Below are positions 41,801 to 56,800 of a DNA stretch of 64,000 bases, in pieces. The notes under the pieces are model-generated. The model saw nothing but the letters and a program-made list of their open reading frames with translations. It did not search any database and was not told the origin of the DNA. This stretch comes from Larix kaempferi. Its lineage: Eukaryota; Streptophyta; Pinopsida; Pinales; Pinaceae. The position numbers were made by a program, and so were the translations under genes. Every line of letters starts with the position of its first letter. The first letter of the stretch is position 1. The DNA lies in assembly GCA_027924585.1 (NCBI GenBank), contig BSBM01000904.1:16265501-16329500 (forward strand), given 5' to 3'.

Positions 41801-44800
41801 TATATGGAGAAGGGATCTTCATTGTACGACATGGCTGGACTTTTGCAGTTCATTCTCTCTTGAAATTAATCGATAAATCTCATCTTGGAGCAAATTTTGT
41901 TGTAAGTATTCCCTTCTTCCTCGTGTGTGGCACACTTATCTTGCTTGTAGCTTCATGGTTGTAAGTTTATTGGTGATTTTACATTGTCATTTCTATGTTG
42001 CTTGTTTGGGCCACTGGAAAGGTGTTACCACCACATTGGAGAAAGGTGTTCCCACCTCATTGGAGAAAGATCTCTTAAGTTAATCTCTACTTCATCCTTT
42101 CTTGCATATTTATTTATACAGGATTTATGTGTTGTATCTTTATGTCATGCCGCCATTTTTATGTTCTCTGGCTCTGCAAGGGGAGATGCCTTTCGAAGTT
42201 GTGTTAGCCTGATAAAAAGGGGGAAACAATTAATTATTTAATGTCATAGGACAAAAGGTGACTTTATAAAGTGACGTTGAGTAATTAATTCGTAAAGTGA
42301 CTATTGAAAAAGACACTTTATTAATTAAAAGGGGAAAAAGGGTCCAAAAGGGTCAAAATGAAGATAAAAGGGAAATAAGTCACTCTCACATTCATTCATG
42401 ATATTCCCACTTTTCGAAAACTTGAGAGCTTTTGTGGCTTGAGACTCTTGGGATGAAAACCCTAAGGGTGAAATCGATTTCGGTGGTGAAACCATCCACC
42501 ATAGTCTGTCTTGAGGAAGAGATCACTTAGATTTCTTCATTGTACTTCATGGCTGTGGTCGGAACAAAGGATTTTAAGCAGATCTGAGGAGTTTAGTTGG
42601 CTTTCTGTCAACCATTGAGGAAGGGCACACTTGTTGAGGAGTCTGTTGTCTTCCTCTTGTGGGGGCGAGTTACTCCTAGCTTCATTGTGAAGAGGGATGT
42701 CAACCATTGAAGGAGAACGTGGAGGTTTGGGATCAGATCTGAAGTCTGTAGGAGGGAAAATTGCTAGTTACAGTCACCTCCCCATTCTCATCTGCCTTCA
42801 AACTTACAGCTGGGGACCAAGTTGAGTTACAGAAGATACCTTTGAGGGTGTGTTGCTCAACATATTGGTTTTCTGCAATGTGAGAGGGCACATTATTGAG
42901 AGGATGCATTAGTGGTCTACACCTGAGCGTGGGAAACAAGAGAGGGCGTGTGAACTTGTTGATACTGTTAGAATCGTGGGGGATGAGAGCATCCTTATAT
43001 ACTTGTCCTTATCTTTTGAAGAGGGGTCAGTTTCTTTGACTGAGTACAACCATTGTTTCTATACATTGCCATTGCAAATATTTAATCAAAACGTGGGCTA
43101 AGAAGGTCAGTTCATCATCAACAATAAGCTGCCAAGTCGTGACACCCTACAATAGCTAGGAAGTGGGACCCAAACTCTGTTTTTTGCATCCAAACAATGC
43201 CATAGTTCTGTTGCTGTACAAGGTCATTGTGAACTGATTTAATGGTTGGACAAACTCCCTATTCGTAACTATCTGCCATTGATTATCTATAGTCATTTGA
43301 GGACGCCAAAGAGGAGATAGTTTCATCATTTCAGGAGCAACAAACACTGCCTTCACTTACAGGTGTGTGACATTCTATAAATCCGATTTGCTTAGTCTTT
43401 TTAGACTGTTGTTACAGCTAGTCAAATTTATGTCAATGGGAAACAATATTATTATTGTTACGGTCATGTATGAGCTTGTTGTTTAATATACTGTGAACTG
43501 TTATTTCCTTCCTGAGTATCTAGCTCAAGTGTAACTAGTTTGGCAATGCAAAGTATGGTATATTGTGCTTAAGGAATGAAATATACTCCACCCTCCAATA
43601 TCAAACCAATTACCAAATCAAACAGAACAGTCCTGGAACACCCCAATGGTAACAATGCACAGTTTCCAAGTGTTTGATGGAAGTCCAAGCTCAGTGTACA
43701 TAACAACCAACTCAAGTGTTAGTCCAGATCAATTGTGAGAAAAATCTAACAGTGGCATAAGAACATTGTGACATCTGTTTAACGAAATATCTAAGCCAGA
43801 CTAGACAACCAACAGTGTCAGAAAGCAGTAGAAACCTAGCTTGGAACATTACAGTGGTATCAAAGCTGTGCATCCTGCTAGCCTGAGGGGTTATCAGCTA
43901 TAATATCCCAAACTGGTAATTTTTTTTTTCTTTGTTTGCTATGTGATCTTGTATCTCAACACAGGAATGTATGATGTACTAATCTAAGATTGCATGCGCC
44001 CGCATGCAAACCTAATACCCAGATAATCAGAAATGCTATAAAATAGGAAGGAGTGATGCATGTACGTACCAATAGATAGATCAACTGATGAAGGTCAATA
44101 TAAACTCGGCATGCATGGATTGTGCCGGTGGAATAAGGAGATAAGGCTGGACGTCCTCCAGAGAATGCGCCCTTGGTATAAATGCGCCCTCTCCAATCTC
44201 AATATGCTCCTCAGTAAATAATAGTCAGCAGAAGAAGCTCCAAAAAGGGTGTGCTAGCGTTATAGTGCCCCTCTGATGAAGATAGAAGCAACATGCAAAC
44301 AAACTGATGGCTCAACAGCCTAAAACGTGAATCCCTCCTTGGGAAAGTCGCCAACATGTAGGAAGACGTATTTCTGAGGATGGATATGCTAAGAAGTAGC
44401 CTGAAACTCCAACTGAAGGGCCCTTCTTCCAGGGGAAGGGTAATATCACTGCTCTAAGAAGAATGGAAGCAACATGCAGAAGGTATGCTCCCTGTAGACT
44501 GAAATGCGAATAGGAATGTCCTTGGACAATGCACCCATGCAAGGAGGACGAATCCCTCAATATAACACAAACTCGAACTCTGCAGTATCTGAATAGTAGT
44601 AATACCCGATGATGAAGCAATGCTGAATCTGGATGATCCAACTTGATAGTGACTAGGGAAGATAGATTTCGCTGCCGAAATACACTACTTAGTTGAGTGC
44701 ATGAACTCAACCCCAACTTAGCTTGCTGAGCTCTCCAATTCGAATCCACAAATCAATAATCATATAAGCAAGTCTTCTTTACTAGCTTTACCTTTCTTTT

Positions 44801-47800
44801 ATAACATTCACCTGTCAGACCTAACTTTTGACCTAATTAGGTCACTTTATTTTCTAATTCTCGGTTAACTTGCATGCGGTGCTTTGGAGTGTCTGGAGAC
44901 TCAATTAGTGCATTCATCATGAAATAATGCTCGGATGTCATGCATGCAGGTGGCCTTTTGTTCCTGTGGCCCCTGTTTACCTATTGATGATATAATACCC
45001 ATGCCAGAGATCTTCTTAGGGTGCATATGGCATCAATCCTCAGTTGATTCCCTGAATGTCAGTGCCCACTCGAACCTATGGGAATCAGATAGGTTAGCGG
45101 GATGGTCCTATGTGCTTAAGCAGAAGAGGACATTACATCCGTGACAGGCTAAGTCACACGGTTTGGGTTTATGTTTGGGCTCGGTAATGATTAAGTTCGA
45201 TTCGAGAACGAATTTTTCGATGAGGTTCGAATGAGGTTCAACTATATAAATTTTCATATATATATATAAAATTTGAAATAATTATAACATAAATAAAAAA
45301 ATCAACATCAATATATATTATATATTATACATGATCAATAAACAATAATTATTAGGAATCATGATCAATAAAGTTTCGAACCTGTTATCACCAAACTTGT
45401 ATTTGCCCCTAGAGATGGATCCAAGATGGATGGCAGAGGGGATGGGCAACCAAAGAGGTGCAACCAAGATAGCCTCGACTCCCAATGGATGGTTGTCACG
45501 CCAATCGAGGCAATCTTCACTTTATGTTATCTAGCCCAAGACAACAAAGGGGGAGACCCAGATCTACTCCCGATAGGAGAGATCAGTCCAAGACACCAGA
45601 TCAAATCAAGTATAGATGAAGTACATAAGGTGTATGATAGACCCTAGATCTATGGATGAAGTCACAGGGTGAGTAATGGGTTGGGTCAAGAGGCTTAAGC
45701 AAATGTAAATTTGGTCCAACTTGGTTATGTAAGTGACTTATGAGATTTAAAACTAGATCTAGGATCAGGGTACTAGTCAAATATGAGAAAATCCATTGCC
45801 TTGGGAACCGTGTTCAATGCAGGGTAGTTAGGGACCAAATTGGGGCTAACCAGTACCAAAGATAGACTTGATGAGTGGATATGACAATGTTTAGGTGTTC
45901 AAGCAGTAAGACAAAGACCAAACCACAAGCAAACTCTACAACCCAGAAAAGTCGTGAGGGCTTGGAGAAGGATCAGTGCCTTGGAAAATGGGCCAAATGG
46001 AGTCGGATGTCCACCAAACTATAGATCAGGGGTGTTGAGGTGTAAAGCTAGGTGGGTCTTGAAGATTAGGATCATCCAATGGCTAGATCTCAGTAGATCT
46101 GAGATTGAAGTGCATCACCAAGTGACCCAAGTGGGGCTCAACCCTCAAAATGGGAAATGGGGCCCACAAGGAAAAAATCAACAAGGTGAAGCACTAGGGG
46201 TAGGTTATCAACTGTGGAGATTAAGGATCAAGTGGGATCTCACCTACCCAGGTGCTAGATCTAGCAAAACTCACCCATCCAAGAAGTGCAACCTCACTCG
46301 GAGAGGCTAATTTGCCTTGGGAAATAGGTCAAATGGAGGCCAATCCACACCAAACTATAGATCTGAATTGCCGTGGATACTATAGAGGTGGGTTTTAAAT
46401 GTTTTACCCAAAAGCCAAGTAGATCTAAGTAGATCTGAGAAAATGTAAAATGAGGGTTTGAAATATGAGGATTTTAACAATGAAGTAGCCAATGGATTGG
46501 AACCAAGACAAGAAGAAAAAACCTGTGGATCTTACCTGGATAACCTTGTAGATGCCTTGATGATGATGATCTATGTAAACCTGATCAATTTGAAGCGATT
46601 TGAAGTAGTTTTCTATGAAGTCGATTTGCCCAAGGAAGCTAATGCGTCCTCCCTCCTGCATAATAAATGTCAACAATATCAAATTTACTGCATCAAGAGA
46701 TAAAGATTAATGCTACAGAAGAAATAACAAGAGAATAGCGTAGATCACAATGATACTAATGATAACCCCCTGATACAAGAGAATGCCAAGCCAAGCGAGT
46801 TGAGGAACCCTTGCAAAAACGCCCAAGATGAATTCGCCCTCCTGTAGACAAGACAAAGTTTCCACGAAAAGTAGATCTTTCAACAAATGCCCAAATGCTA
46901 GGATACAATAGACTTTCCAATCACCATCTAAGAACACCAGATGCAAAGGAGACCACAGGAATTTCCACAGAAGAGTTTTTCTATATCAAGATTCCAAGAG
47001 CCAAAGACCCTTTACAATGAGAAGCTCTCTCCTTTAAATAGGATGGAGAGAGACCAAAACCCTAACCACTTTTTGAATGAGTGGCTAAGATTAAAAGATC
47101 AAATGATCTAATCAATGGTTGAGATGAGCTCAACAATACAATACATGGATCACTAATAAAATAATACATCAATGGACCAAATCGCCCTAGGAGAGGGGGT
47201 CTCACCAAAAGTGAATGATAAAACCTAAGATCTAGCTCATGGTGGGTCCAAGAGGTAATTATCAACGCCCTTGGTCAATCCCCATGGCACAATATCCAAA
47301 AATAATCAAGCTAGACACCAAATCATGCCTCTCTGGGAAAGTCGTGAGCTTTTGGAGGATCCAAAAAATCATATAAAATGCCAAATGTGATGGGTGTGGG
47401 TCCCACTGAAAGTTGAAACTGCTGGAGAAGGTGTGGAAGACATCCCACTCATCATCACAAGTCATCCCATGCCAATCCCTTGCCTCAGTAGCCCAAATCG
47501 AATCCTTTAGTAGCCATTTTTACCATTTCTGATTTGCCTTGGGAAGTGTGAAACTGCCCAAACTACCTCCTGGAGTGTCTGCGCTGTCAAGGTGAGGCCA
47601 CCAGGCTCTCTGGGAGGGGGGTAATATGGTAATAACAAGTGGCTGGACCACCCCCTCCATGCACAGCGCCCTAGGTGAACTCATCAACTCTCTGCTCTAC
47701 TCTGACAGGGCCTCTGATAGGCCAAAACTACACTAGGATAGCCAACTAAGGCTAATAATCACTGTAACTACCCGGAACTAAAAACAGACTATCTCATTGA

Positions 47801-50800
47801 ACTCAGAAGGTCCAAATCCATCTAAGATGTGTACTCATACACCATATAGATCTCCACATGGTCAAAAATAAATGCCCATCATATCCGACAAGCCAAATAA
47901 TAATAATCTGTAAAAGTGCTGAAAAGCACAAATCATCATCATAAGCCTAAAACCACTGCATAGAACCACCATGGTGACCTGTACCAGACCATATATCATA
48001 TCTCTGTATCATCTGAGGTCTGCCACCTCATGTCCTGTGGTTGACTTTTGGTCAAACTGGGTTTGACCAAGTCAACATGACCAAAATATAACTCAAACTG
48101 TCATCAAACTGCTGCAAGGTGTCAAAGGTTAAAACATGCTTTACAATCCATTCAAATAGCAACTATAACAAAAAGTAATCATTACTGGCGATCTAAATCC
48201 AAATATATAAAGTCATTAATTACTATTTATAACTTAGACTAGACTTTCAAGACCATACTCACTTCATAGTTGTGACCAATTTGCTAGTGAAGGGTGAAGG
48301 CTAAAATAAAAATGGCTAGGCCAAGGGATGACTTACTGACTTAACACTGTGACACTTTGGATATGAAAAGGGAATACACACCATAGCATATACTGGATAA
48401 GCAATAACACAGGGAATGGCGGTGTCTCACAAATGGGTAAGTTGTTCAAAGAGTGTTTATTCACCTTGGCAGATGCCCACAATCCATAATACAAACGAGG
48501 CCAGCAATCTTTTTGATATAGAGTTTAAGTTCCATTTCTTTTTAGGCCTTTAGTTTCCATAGCCTTTGATCTATGTGTGTTTATAAACACATTGCATAGA
48601 TTTGCATTTCATTAGGCTTCTTGTTGCAGGTGTGTTTTTAAGGCACTTGTTTACTTGAGCACTTCCAGGTGTGTTTTTAGACATCTTGTTTACTTGGGTA
48701 TTACATTTCACAATAGATATAACATTTGATATTTCATTGCCAGTTTCATTTGGCTTTTCACAATAGATATAACATTTCCTTTTCACATTTTGTATTCATG
48801 GCAGCACTATCTGTTTCAGGTTTAGCCAACAACATCTTTAGTGACTAGGGGGACTTCGTGCCAGTGCCAAACATCGGGACAACCGACCAGAATGATGTAG
48901 GCCTACAATCCAACTCACCAAAGGCAAGTTTTGTCACCAACTCAGAGCCGAGACACAAATAGACAAGGAAGCTTATCCAACACAGAGGCTACATCGGGGA
49001 AAGGTCCTCCATGCCACTAGTCAAGTAGTAAGTCAAGGTAATAAACAAACTGGGTAGGTAATGGATGGATGAAGACAATGAATAATGAGACCAACACTAG
49101 CAAGCCAAAGTATGGTGGGAATGATCACCTCTAATCTCCCAAAGGAGGGTAAAACCGATGAGTATAGGTCAAGAACTTCTAAGTTTGAGTAGGGACAATA
49201 TAATATATATATGAAAGTACAACCAGGTCCACATATCTATATGATCGCCAGATCATGATACTAAATGCTAAGACATGCTACAAGAATGAATATAAAAGCA
49301 ATATAACCATAACAACAAAATATACCTGCTGAGTCATATACCTGAATGCTCATCATCTGAACCAACATTTGTCCTCTGAAACTACTGCTGTAACTCTGGG
49401 CAATACCGATTGCTCTATATAAATGGCTAAATGTCTACATTGGTCATCTCTCTGAGTGTCCTGAAACTCAATCATGGCATGGGGAAGAAAATTGTTGTCA
49501 ATAATTTGATAGTGATCCATAATAGATGCTCATCTCAACGTCTCAATGCAAGGGAACTGGCTGAATAGAGTACTGGAATCTGAAAAATAATGTATGGTAG
49601 CCCGGCTACTATATATGTGATAACAGAACCCTTGTGTCTTAACCCAAGTATCATAAAACATTTAATGGGGTCCCACAAAGTTTGGTTTAAAAGTGGATGA
49701 ATCCTTTGTCAAAGGCTTCTTAGCACCCAATGATTCTCCATAAAGGTGGGCGCTATCCATAAAAGGTGAATCACTCCAATGGTATAAACAATGCACATAT
49801 AACTCGTGAATCGTTATACGGTCTCTATTCGAGACTCTTTACGCCTGTAGCCATGGAGCTCACCTTCGTCTGAGACTCAGACTAGTCTATGCCTATGGCC
49901 ATGGAGCTCAGTTTATGCTTGCGGCTTTCGAGCTCACCTCAAACTTCAAAGGCTAAAACTTAACCACTAGCTGGCAGATGATTCCATCGATTCAATCATG
50001 GAGGGAAAATAGAATCGTGGAGGGTGGATATAAAAATCACAGGTTAATACCCTACGAACCACAATGAAGCCCAACAAAATTCAGCTATAAGGTTCAACAA
50101 CCAACCTCAACAAACTTCAACCGTCTGAATCGCAATGAACCTCAATGAAATTCAACAATTTTTTTTAGGTTCGTCGAACCTTGAACCTCAAGGTTCCAGT
50201 TCGACGAACCCTGTGACTTAGGTGACAAGTACTTCAGATTGCTTGTTGAGTGACCAACACTCATTAATTTCAGTCTCAGGAGTTGTTCATTGGGAAAGAT
50301 GAAGTCTAATCAGGAACTCATAGCGGAAATTTTGCAAGTCTTACAGGGATATCAGAAGAATCTAACATCATTGTTAGAGTATCTGAAGTTGTTGGAGCCT
50401 CACGTATTAGTTGGGAAGGAGAAAGAGGGATTACAATCTGAAGTGGTTGGTGGTCTGAATGCCTCATCTCATGAGGGAAGTTTGACGGAACCCCGGGATG
50501 ACTTCTTAGAAGTGCATGCATCTACTCATGTTTAGGATGTGTGCAATGAAGTTGACAAAACTGCAACCTTCGATCCACCATTAGAGTTGTCCTATGAGGC
50601 TAATGACACCAGCACACATGATGAAAACAAATTAGAAAAATTGGTTGAGGATTGTTCCCATGAGCCACATCATTTGATAGGGCAATTGAAGGTAAGTGAA
50701 GACCAGATTATGTCAGCCATGAAACATTTTGACAACACACATGCATTGGTGACAAATTGTTATTGGAGAGCTCCAAGGACATATGATAGTTTGGGAGATG

Positions 50801-53800
50801 AACCTTCCTTTGCAGATTTTCAGGCACTTAGAGAAGCATTGGTAGTAATGAAAGCTAACTACCTACACCTGCTTTCTGATAGAGATTATCTTCTCATGCT
50901 TGATGAGATGTACCATGGTGTGCTACAAGGGAAAGAAGAGGAAGTTGACAGGCTCACTCATGAGCTTGAGATTACCCAGGATTCCTTAACGAGCATGCAA
51001 AAGGTCCTTCAAGAATCAAAGATGCAGGTTGAGCAGCTTTGTGTGGAGTTGAGATGGTTACGTCTTTCATCCTACACAACAGACAGTGAGTCATATATGG
51101 CATCCTTGACATGAGAGAAGGTTGGTGGCACTTATGATTTGATGGAGGAACCTTATGTGAAGGTTGAGCATGAAGGGCATTCCGACTTGCAGGCATTGGC
51201 GAAGACATATGACCCCGAGGTTTTTTATTTTGCACATATTTTGCATTATAGAGATTATGAGCCACCTCTTTTGGAGAGCCCATTGAAGGCAGGTGACATA
51301 GTTGAGCATATGCCTTGTGGACCAGCCAACAAGGAAGTGTTTGCATCCACGGATTGTGGGGACAGGTATATTATAGATGGGGACACATCCATCTAGGGTC
51401 CAGGTTCAGTTGACACTAGTGGAGTGATTGATACAGTGGTACATACATAACATGGGATGATACAAGATGGTCCAGTAGTATGCAGTGGTATATAGTGGTA
51501 CACAATAGTGTGTAGTGATACGCAGAGTTGTACGGTGGCACACAATGGTATATAGTGGAGCTCAGAGGAGAGTCATACTTTCATTTGATAGTGCGGGGAG
51601 ATTCCAGAGGAGAGCGATCCACCCTTTTGCAACAATGCGTGGACTCTGGACATCGTATTCTCAACAGCAGTAGTGCTTAGGATGATGGAGAGAGTATTGT
51701 TGAGCATAGTTGAAAAAATCGGCATTGGCAAAAAATCGGCGAGGGTCCAAAAAACATCTTCTCGACAACATTGGGTGAAAAAATCGACAAATTGCGGCAA
51801 GCATTAAAAAATGTAAAATTTGTACTTTAATAGAGTCAAAATTTGCTTACATATTTTTTCCCCTATTTGTCGATTTTTCTCGATTTTTCTCAATTTTTGC
51901 CAATTTTTTCCCAAATTTTCCCAATTTTTTCCAATGTCCAATTTTTTGAAAACTCGATAGCCAAAAAAATCATGATTTTTCAGGACATCGCCAATTTTTT
52001 CCACTATGTTGTCGAGCACCTATGTGAGGAGACACTTTTTGATGCATGCTATGGTGGAATCTAGGTGACTATTCAAATACCCCATGTGCGCATGGGGATG
52101 AATCACATGGTGCAGTATATTCCTCAAAGATTGACCTTCGATTGGAATATCACTAGATCAGGGTCAATGAGCAGGATACTCACAGGACTGCTCTTAGGTA
52201 TCATTATGATTTCTTGGTCATGCCCGTGGGGTTGACCAGCGCATCTGCCACTTTCCAGTTTTGCATATAGTTGCAGAGGTTTCTATTGTTGTCCTTTGAT
52301 GCTCTCATTATATACAGCAGGACATGGGAGGATCCCCTGAGATAGTTGGAATCTCTCTGCTACGTGGGAGCACCCCCTACCCCCTCGCTCCTGCTCTTGC
52401 TCCCTTCAGAAGCTTGCTCCCAATGTACTCCTAGTTTTGGGAGCACGCTCCCAAGGCACTCCCTACCTCACCTATACTAAAAGCTCCTTTACTAGGCTGA
52501 TCATCTGATGACAATGTTATGGTACCTCCCTTCTTTGCCAAGCTCCTATAAAAGTTGTTATGGTTGATCATTTGATGATAATGTTATAAGTTATAACTAC
52601 TAGATGATTGATGTTATATGGTTTAATCCATGTTTTCTATAACTAATTGAACATCCTACATGTTTTTTAAATATAAATCCATTAAAATTTATTAAAATAT
52701 ATACTATATAAAAAACGCTCCCAAAACGGGAGCTTTTGAAAATTTCGCTTTTCGCTCTGCTCTCTCTCCCCGCTCCGCGCTCCCAGCAACGTAGAGTTGT
52801 ATGAGACATGGGGCATTATGTACATGACAGAGAATTTTTATTTAGAGCACGTGGTCAATGCACATGATGACAAACATAGATTGGTGGATGGCGTCACCTA
52901 CTATAGAGGTAGCACATTTCTCTGTGTAGTTTGGCAGGAACTAAACAGCTTAGTAGGCACAGGGTTGATTCATAGTACATTGTTTCCACCAGCTTGTTGC
53001 ATACAGGAATCAGAGAGGAGGCTCAGTTGGATTCCAGTAGTTATCAGTGGGGCACAGCAACAGTTAGTAGGATTTGGAAGTGGTGGACTTCCAACTTGGC
53101 CATGGGATCCAGGGATTTATCTAGTTGGTAGATTACTTCACTTTTTGTTGGACAGGGTTGTGACAGCGATTGATCTACTTCATTTTTGGTTTCTCATGAG
53201 AGGGATGTCTGAGACTTGTTCGATATGGCGAGACAAGTTTTCCCTTCCGTCACCTAGGATCGACTCTAATTGTGGATTGATGGACTCTGACTTCACTGAG
53301 ATGCCTTGACAAGATATGATTCATGATAGTGGGTTCAACCCTTACAGGTATTTCAACGTGGAGCTCCGGGACAGGAGGATATAGCATGGGCACGATGGTC
53401 AGACAGTTATGATCAGAGTGGCGCAACGTCAGCATGGCAGTTCCTTTCTGAGATTAGCATGGGACCTTGGGATTACAGGGATCGATAATTCAGCAACTGA
53501 GAGAGTTGGGTGGACCTTTACCGGGGATAATCACTTAGATTTTCCACTGGGCTTCAGTTTTGAGGAGAGCGTTTCAGTTTTCAATGATTCACTGGGATTT
53601 TGTCACATCTCACCATGGTGGCAAAATTTTCAGCAGGAAGAGGTCGTGATTGGCTTATGGGGGCTGGGATCTTTTTTAGTGAGGATTGGGTTTTACTTTC
53701 AGGAGCTCACTCTTGAGGTGCATGGGATTGGTTCCCTCATAGAGCAGTTTTGTGAGGGGTTGACCGAGTTTTTGCAGTATCGAGTTGCTCTACTTATTGG

Positions 53801-56800
53801 CAGCATTCAGGAGGCCTCTTATGTTAGTACCTTGCCAGCCAGTGAGTTGAGCGAAGGATGCTTTATGCCTTTTCGGTTGGTTTGGGACCCTGGTATCATT
53901 TTCAGTTTCAGTCTAGTTCAGTTTGTGGAGCGTCAGATTGTGATGGCATTGCTTGAGGACAAGCAATCTCTCGGAAGGGAGGGCTGTCCTATCCCCATTT
54001 TGATGTTCTCTGGCTCTGCAATGGGAGATGGCTTTCGAAGTTGTGTCAACCTGATAAAAAGGGGGAAACAATTAATTATTTAATGTCACCAAGCAAAATG
54101 TGACTTTATAAAGTGACAGTGAGTAGTTAATTTGTAAAGGGACTATTGAAAAAGTCACTTTATTAATTAAAAAGGGAAAAAAGTAAAAGTGGCCCAACAG
54201 GGTCAAAATGAGGATAAAAGGGAAAGAAGTCCCTCTCTCTTCCATTCATGATATTCTCACTTTTCGAAAACTCGAGAGCTCTTGTGGCTTGAGACTCTTG
54301 GGACGAAAACCCTAAGGGCGAAATCAATTTCAGTGGTGAAACCATCCATCCTAGTCAATCTTGAGAAAGAGATTACTTAGATTTCTTCATTGTACTTCAT
54401 GGTTGTGGTTGGAACAAAGGATTTCAAGCAGATCTGAGGAGTTTTGTTGGGTTTTTGTCAACCATTGAGGAAGGGCACACTTGTTGAGGAGTCTATTGTC
54501 TTCCTCTTGTGGGGGAGAATTACTCTCAGCTTCATTGTGAAGGCGAATGTCAGCCATTGAAGGAGAATGGGGATGTTTGCGATCAGATATGAAGTCTGTA
54601 GGAGGGCGCACTGTTGGTTACAGTCACCTCCCCATTCTCATCTGCCTTCAAACTTATAGTTGGGGACCAAGTCGAGTTACAAAAGAGATCTTTGAGGGTG
54701 TGTTGCTCAGCATATTGGTTTTCTGCAATGTGAGAGGACACACCATTGAGAGAGGACGCATTAGTGGTCTACACCTGAGCATGGGAAACAAGAGAGGGCA
54801 TGTGAACTTGTTGAGACTGTTACAATCATGGGGGTTGAGACTCGAGAGCACCCTTATATACTTCTCCTTATTGTTTGAAGAGGGGTCGATTTCTTTGACT
54901 AAGTACAGCCACTGTTTCTGTACACTACCATTGCAAATATTCAATCAAAATGTGGGCTCAGAAGGTCAGTTCATCATCAAAAATAAGCTGCCAAGTTGTG
55001 ACCCCCTACAACAGCTAGGAAGTGGGACCCAAAATCTATTTTTTGCATCCAAACAATGCCATAGTTCTATTGTTGTACAAGGTCATTGTGAACTGATTTA
55101 ATGGTTGGACAAACTCCCTATTCATAACTATCTGCCATTGATTATCTACAGTCATCTGAAGACGCCAAAGAGGAGATAGTTTCCAAATTTTAGGAGCAAC
55201 AAACACTATGTTCACTTACAGGTGTGTGACATTGTATAAATCTGATTTGCTTAGTCTTTTTAGACTGTTGTTACAGCTAGTTGAATTTATGTCAATGGAC
55301 AACAACATTATTTTTATTACAGTCATGTATGAGCTTGTTGTTTAATATACTGTGGACCGTTATTTCATTTCTAAGTATCTAGCTCAAGTGTAACCAGTTT
55401 GGGAATGCATAGAGTATGGTATATTGTGCTTAAGGAATGAAATATACTCCACCTTCCAATGTCAAACCAATTAACAAATCAAACAGAACAGTCCTGGAAC
55501 AACCCAGTGGTAAGAGTGCACAGTTGCCAAGTGTTTGACAAAAGTCCAAGCTCGGTATACATAATAACCAACTCAAGTGTCAGTCCAATCAATCATGAGA
55601 AAAATCTAACAGTGGCATAAGAACACTGTGACATCTGTTTTGTTGAATTTTAATCTATTTCTAGATCTTGACAATTATTTCACAATGATTTCAAGCATTC
55701 ATTTCATCCCATAGTTTTCATTGAATAATTGCACACTGAAAATTTCAACTTAAATTGCAGTGGAAATAAACAATCATCGAAATACAGCCATGCACAATCG
55801 ACACAAGAATTTTATCCTGCGAAACCCAATAGGGAGAAAACCTAGCCAACTTTTCTTAGAAGAAATCAATCCAATTCAAGTACAATATCATTCATGAAGA
55901 GAAACCCTAGCACATAAGAGGTTCGCCCTTCTTCACAAGAAACCCTAGCAAGGGTAGCGAATCTTTCCAGAGACAGTAAGAACCCCAAAAACTACTCCTT
56001 TGACCTTTTACTATGCTTCTCTAAAATTGTGCACTAGGAGAGAGAAGATGATGTGTGATAATGAGTGTACAAATGAGATGTGTGAGCACTTTATTTATAT
56101 TCTTCAATTCACTTGAATTTCACCTCTTGGGACCGACTTGTACTTTTGGTGAGGCCAACTTGCTATTTGATCTTCATCTTTGTTTTATCTTCAGGGATGA
56201 CTTGCACTTCTAGTTTTCCCTCTTTCTTGAGGCTTCTTCAATGCTATTTGGGACGTCTTCAATGGTTGACTTAACTTCTAGGTTATTTCTTCATCATAGA
56301 AATGTTGTCCTTTTTGATGTTCATCTCCTCACATGCACGTCTATTCACATAGATCTCGAATGTTGATTTGACCCCACTCTAAGAAGTCTCAGACACTTCT
56401 TAGAGCCTATGTCAAATTCAACATTAGATTAGATTTTGTATATTTCACAAGGGTATGAAATCCCCTATCAAACAAACAAGTCAACTCACTCTAATATAGA
56501 ATAGATCACTCTATCACGGAGCACTCCTTCATAGAGTATGCAATGTGACCTCTAGCCTTATTCAATCTTAGCCACTTCACATGATTAATCAAGGCTAACC
56601 ACCCCTATTCACTCTTAGTCACAAGGCTAACCACCTCGAGCCCTATTCACTCTTAGTCACTTCACATGACTAATCAAGGCTATGCCACAGGGCCATTCTC
56701 CACTAGCCATTGGTCAATTCTCATGACCCCTCTAGGAGAATGTTTGCTCGATGTTGCAACCTGGAGAAACATCAACATGTTTGACGAAAAATGTAAGCCA

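Noticed and set aside
44312-44749. 145-codon minus ORF as a gene
   Set aside because: It lies in the non-coding leader of the gypsy element, has no recognisable motif, and fits LTR leader sequence better.
54547-55101. 184-codon ORF in the gypsy 3' LTR
   Set aside because: The matching stretch of the 5' LTR does not keep it open, so it is a chance frame.
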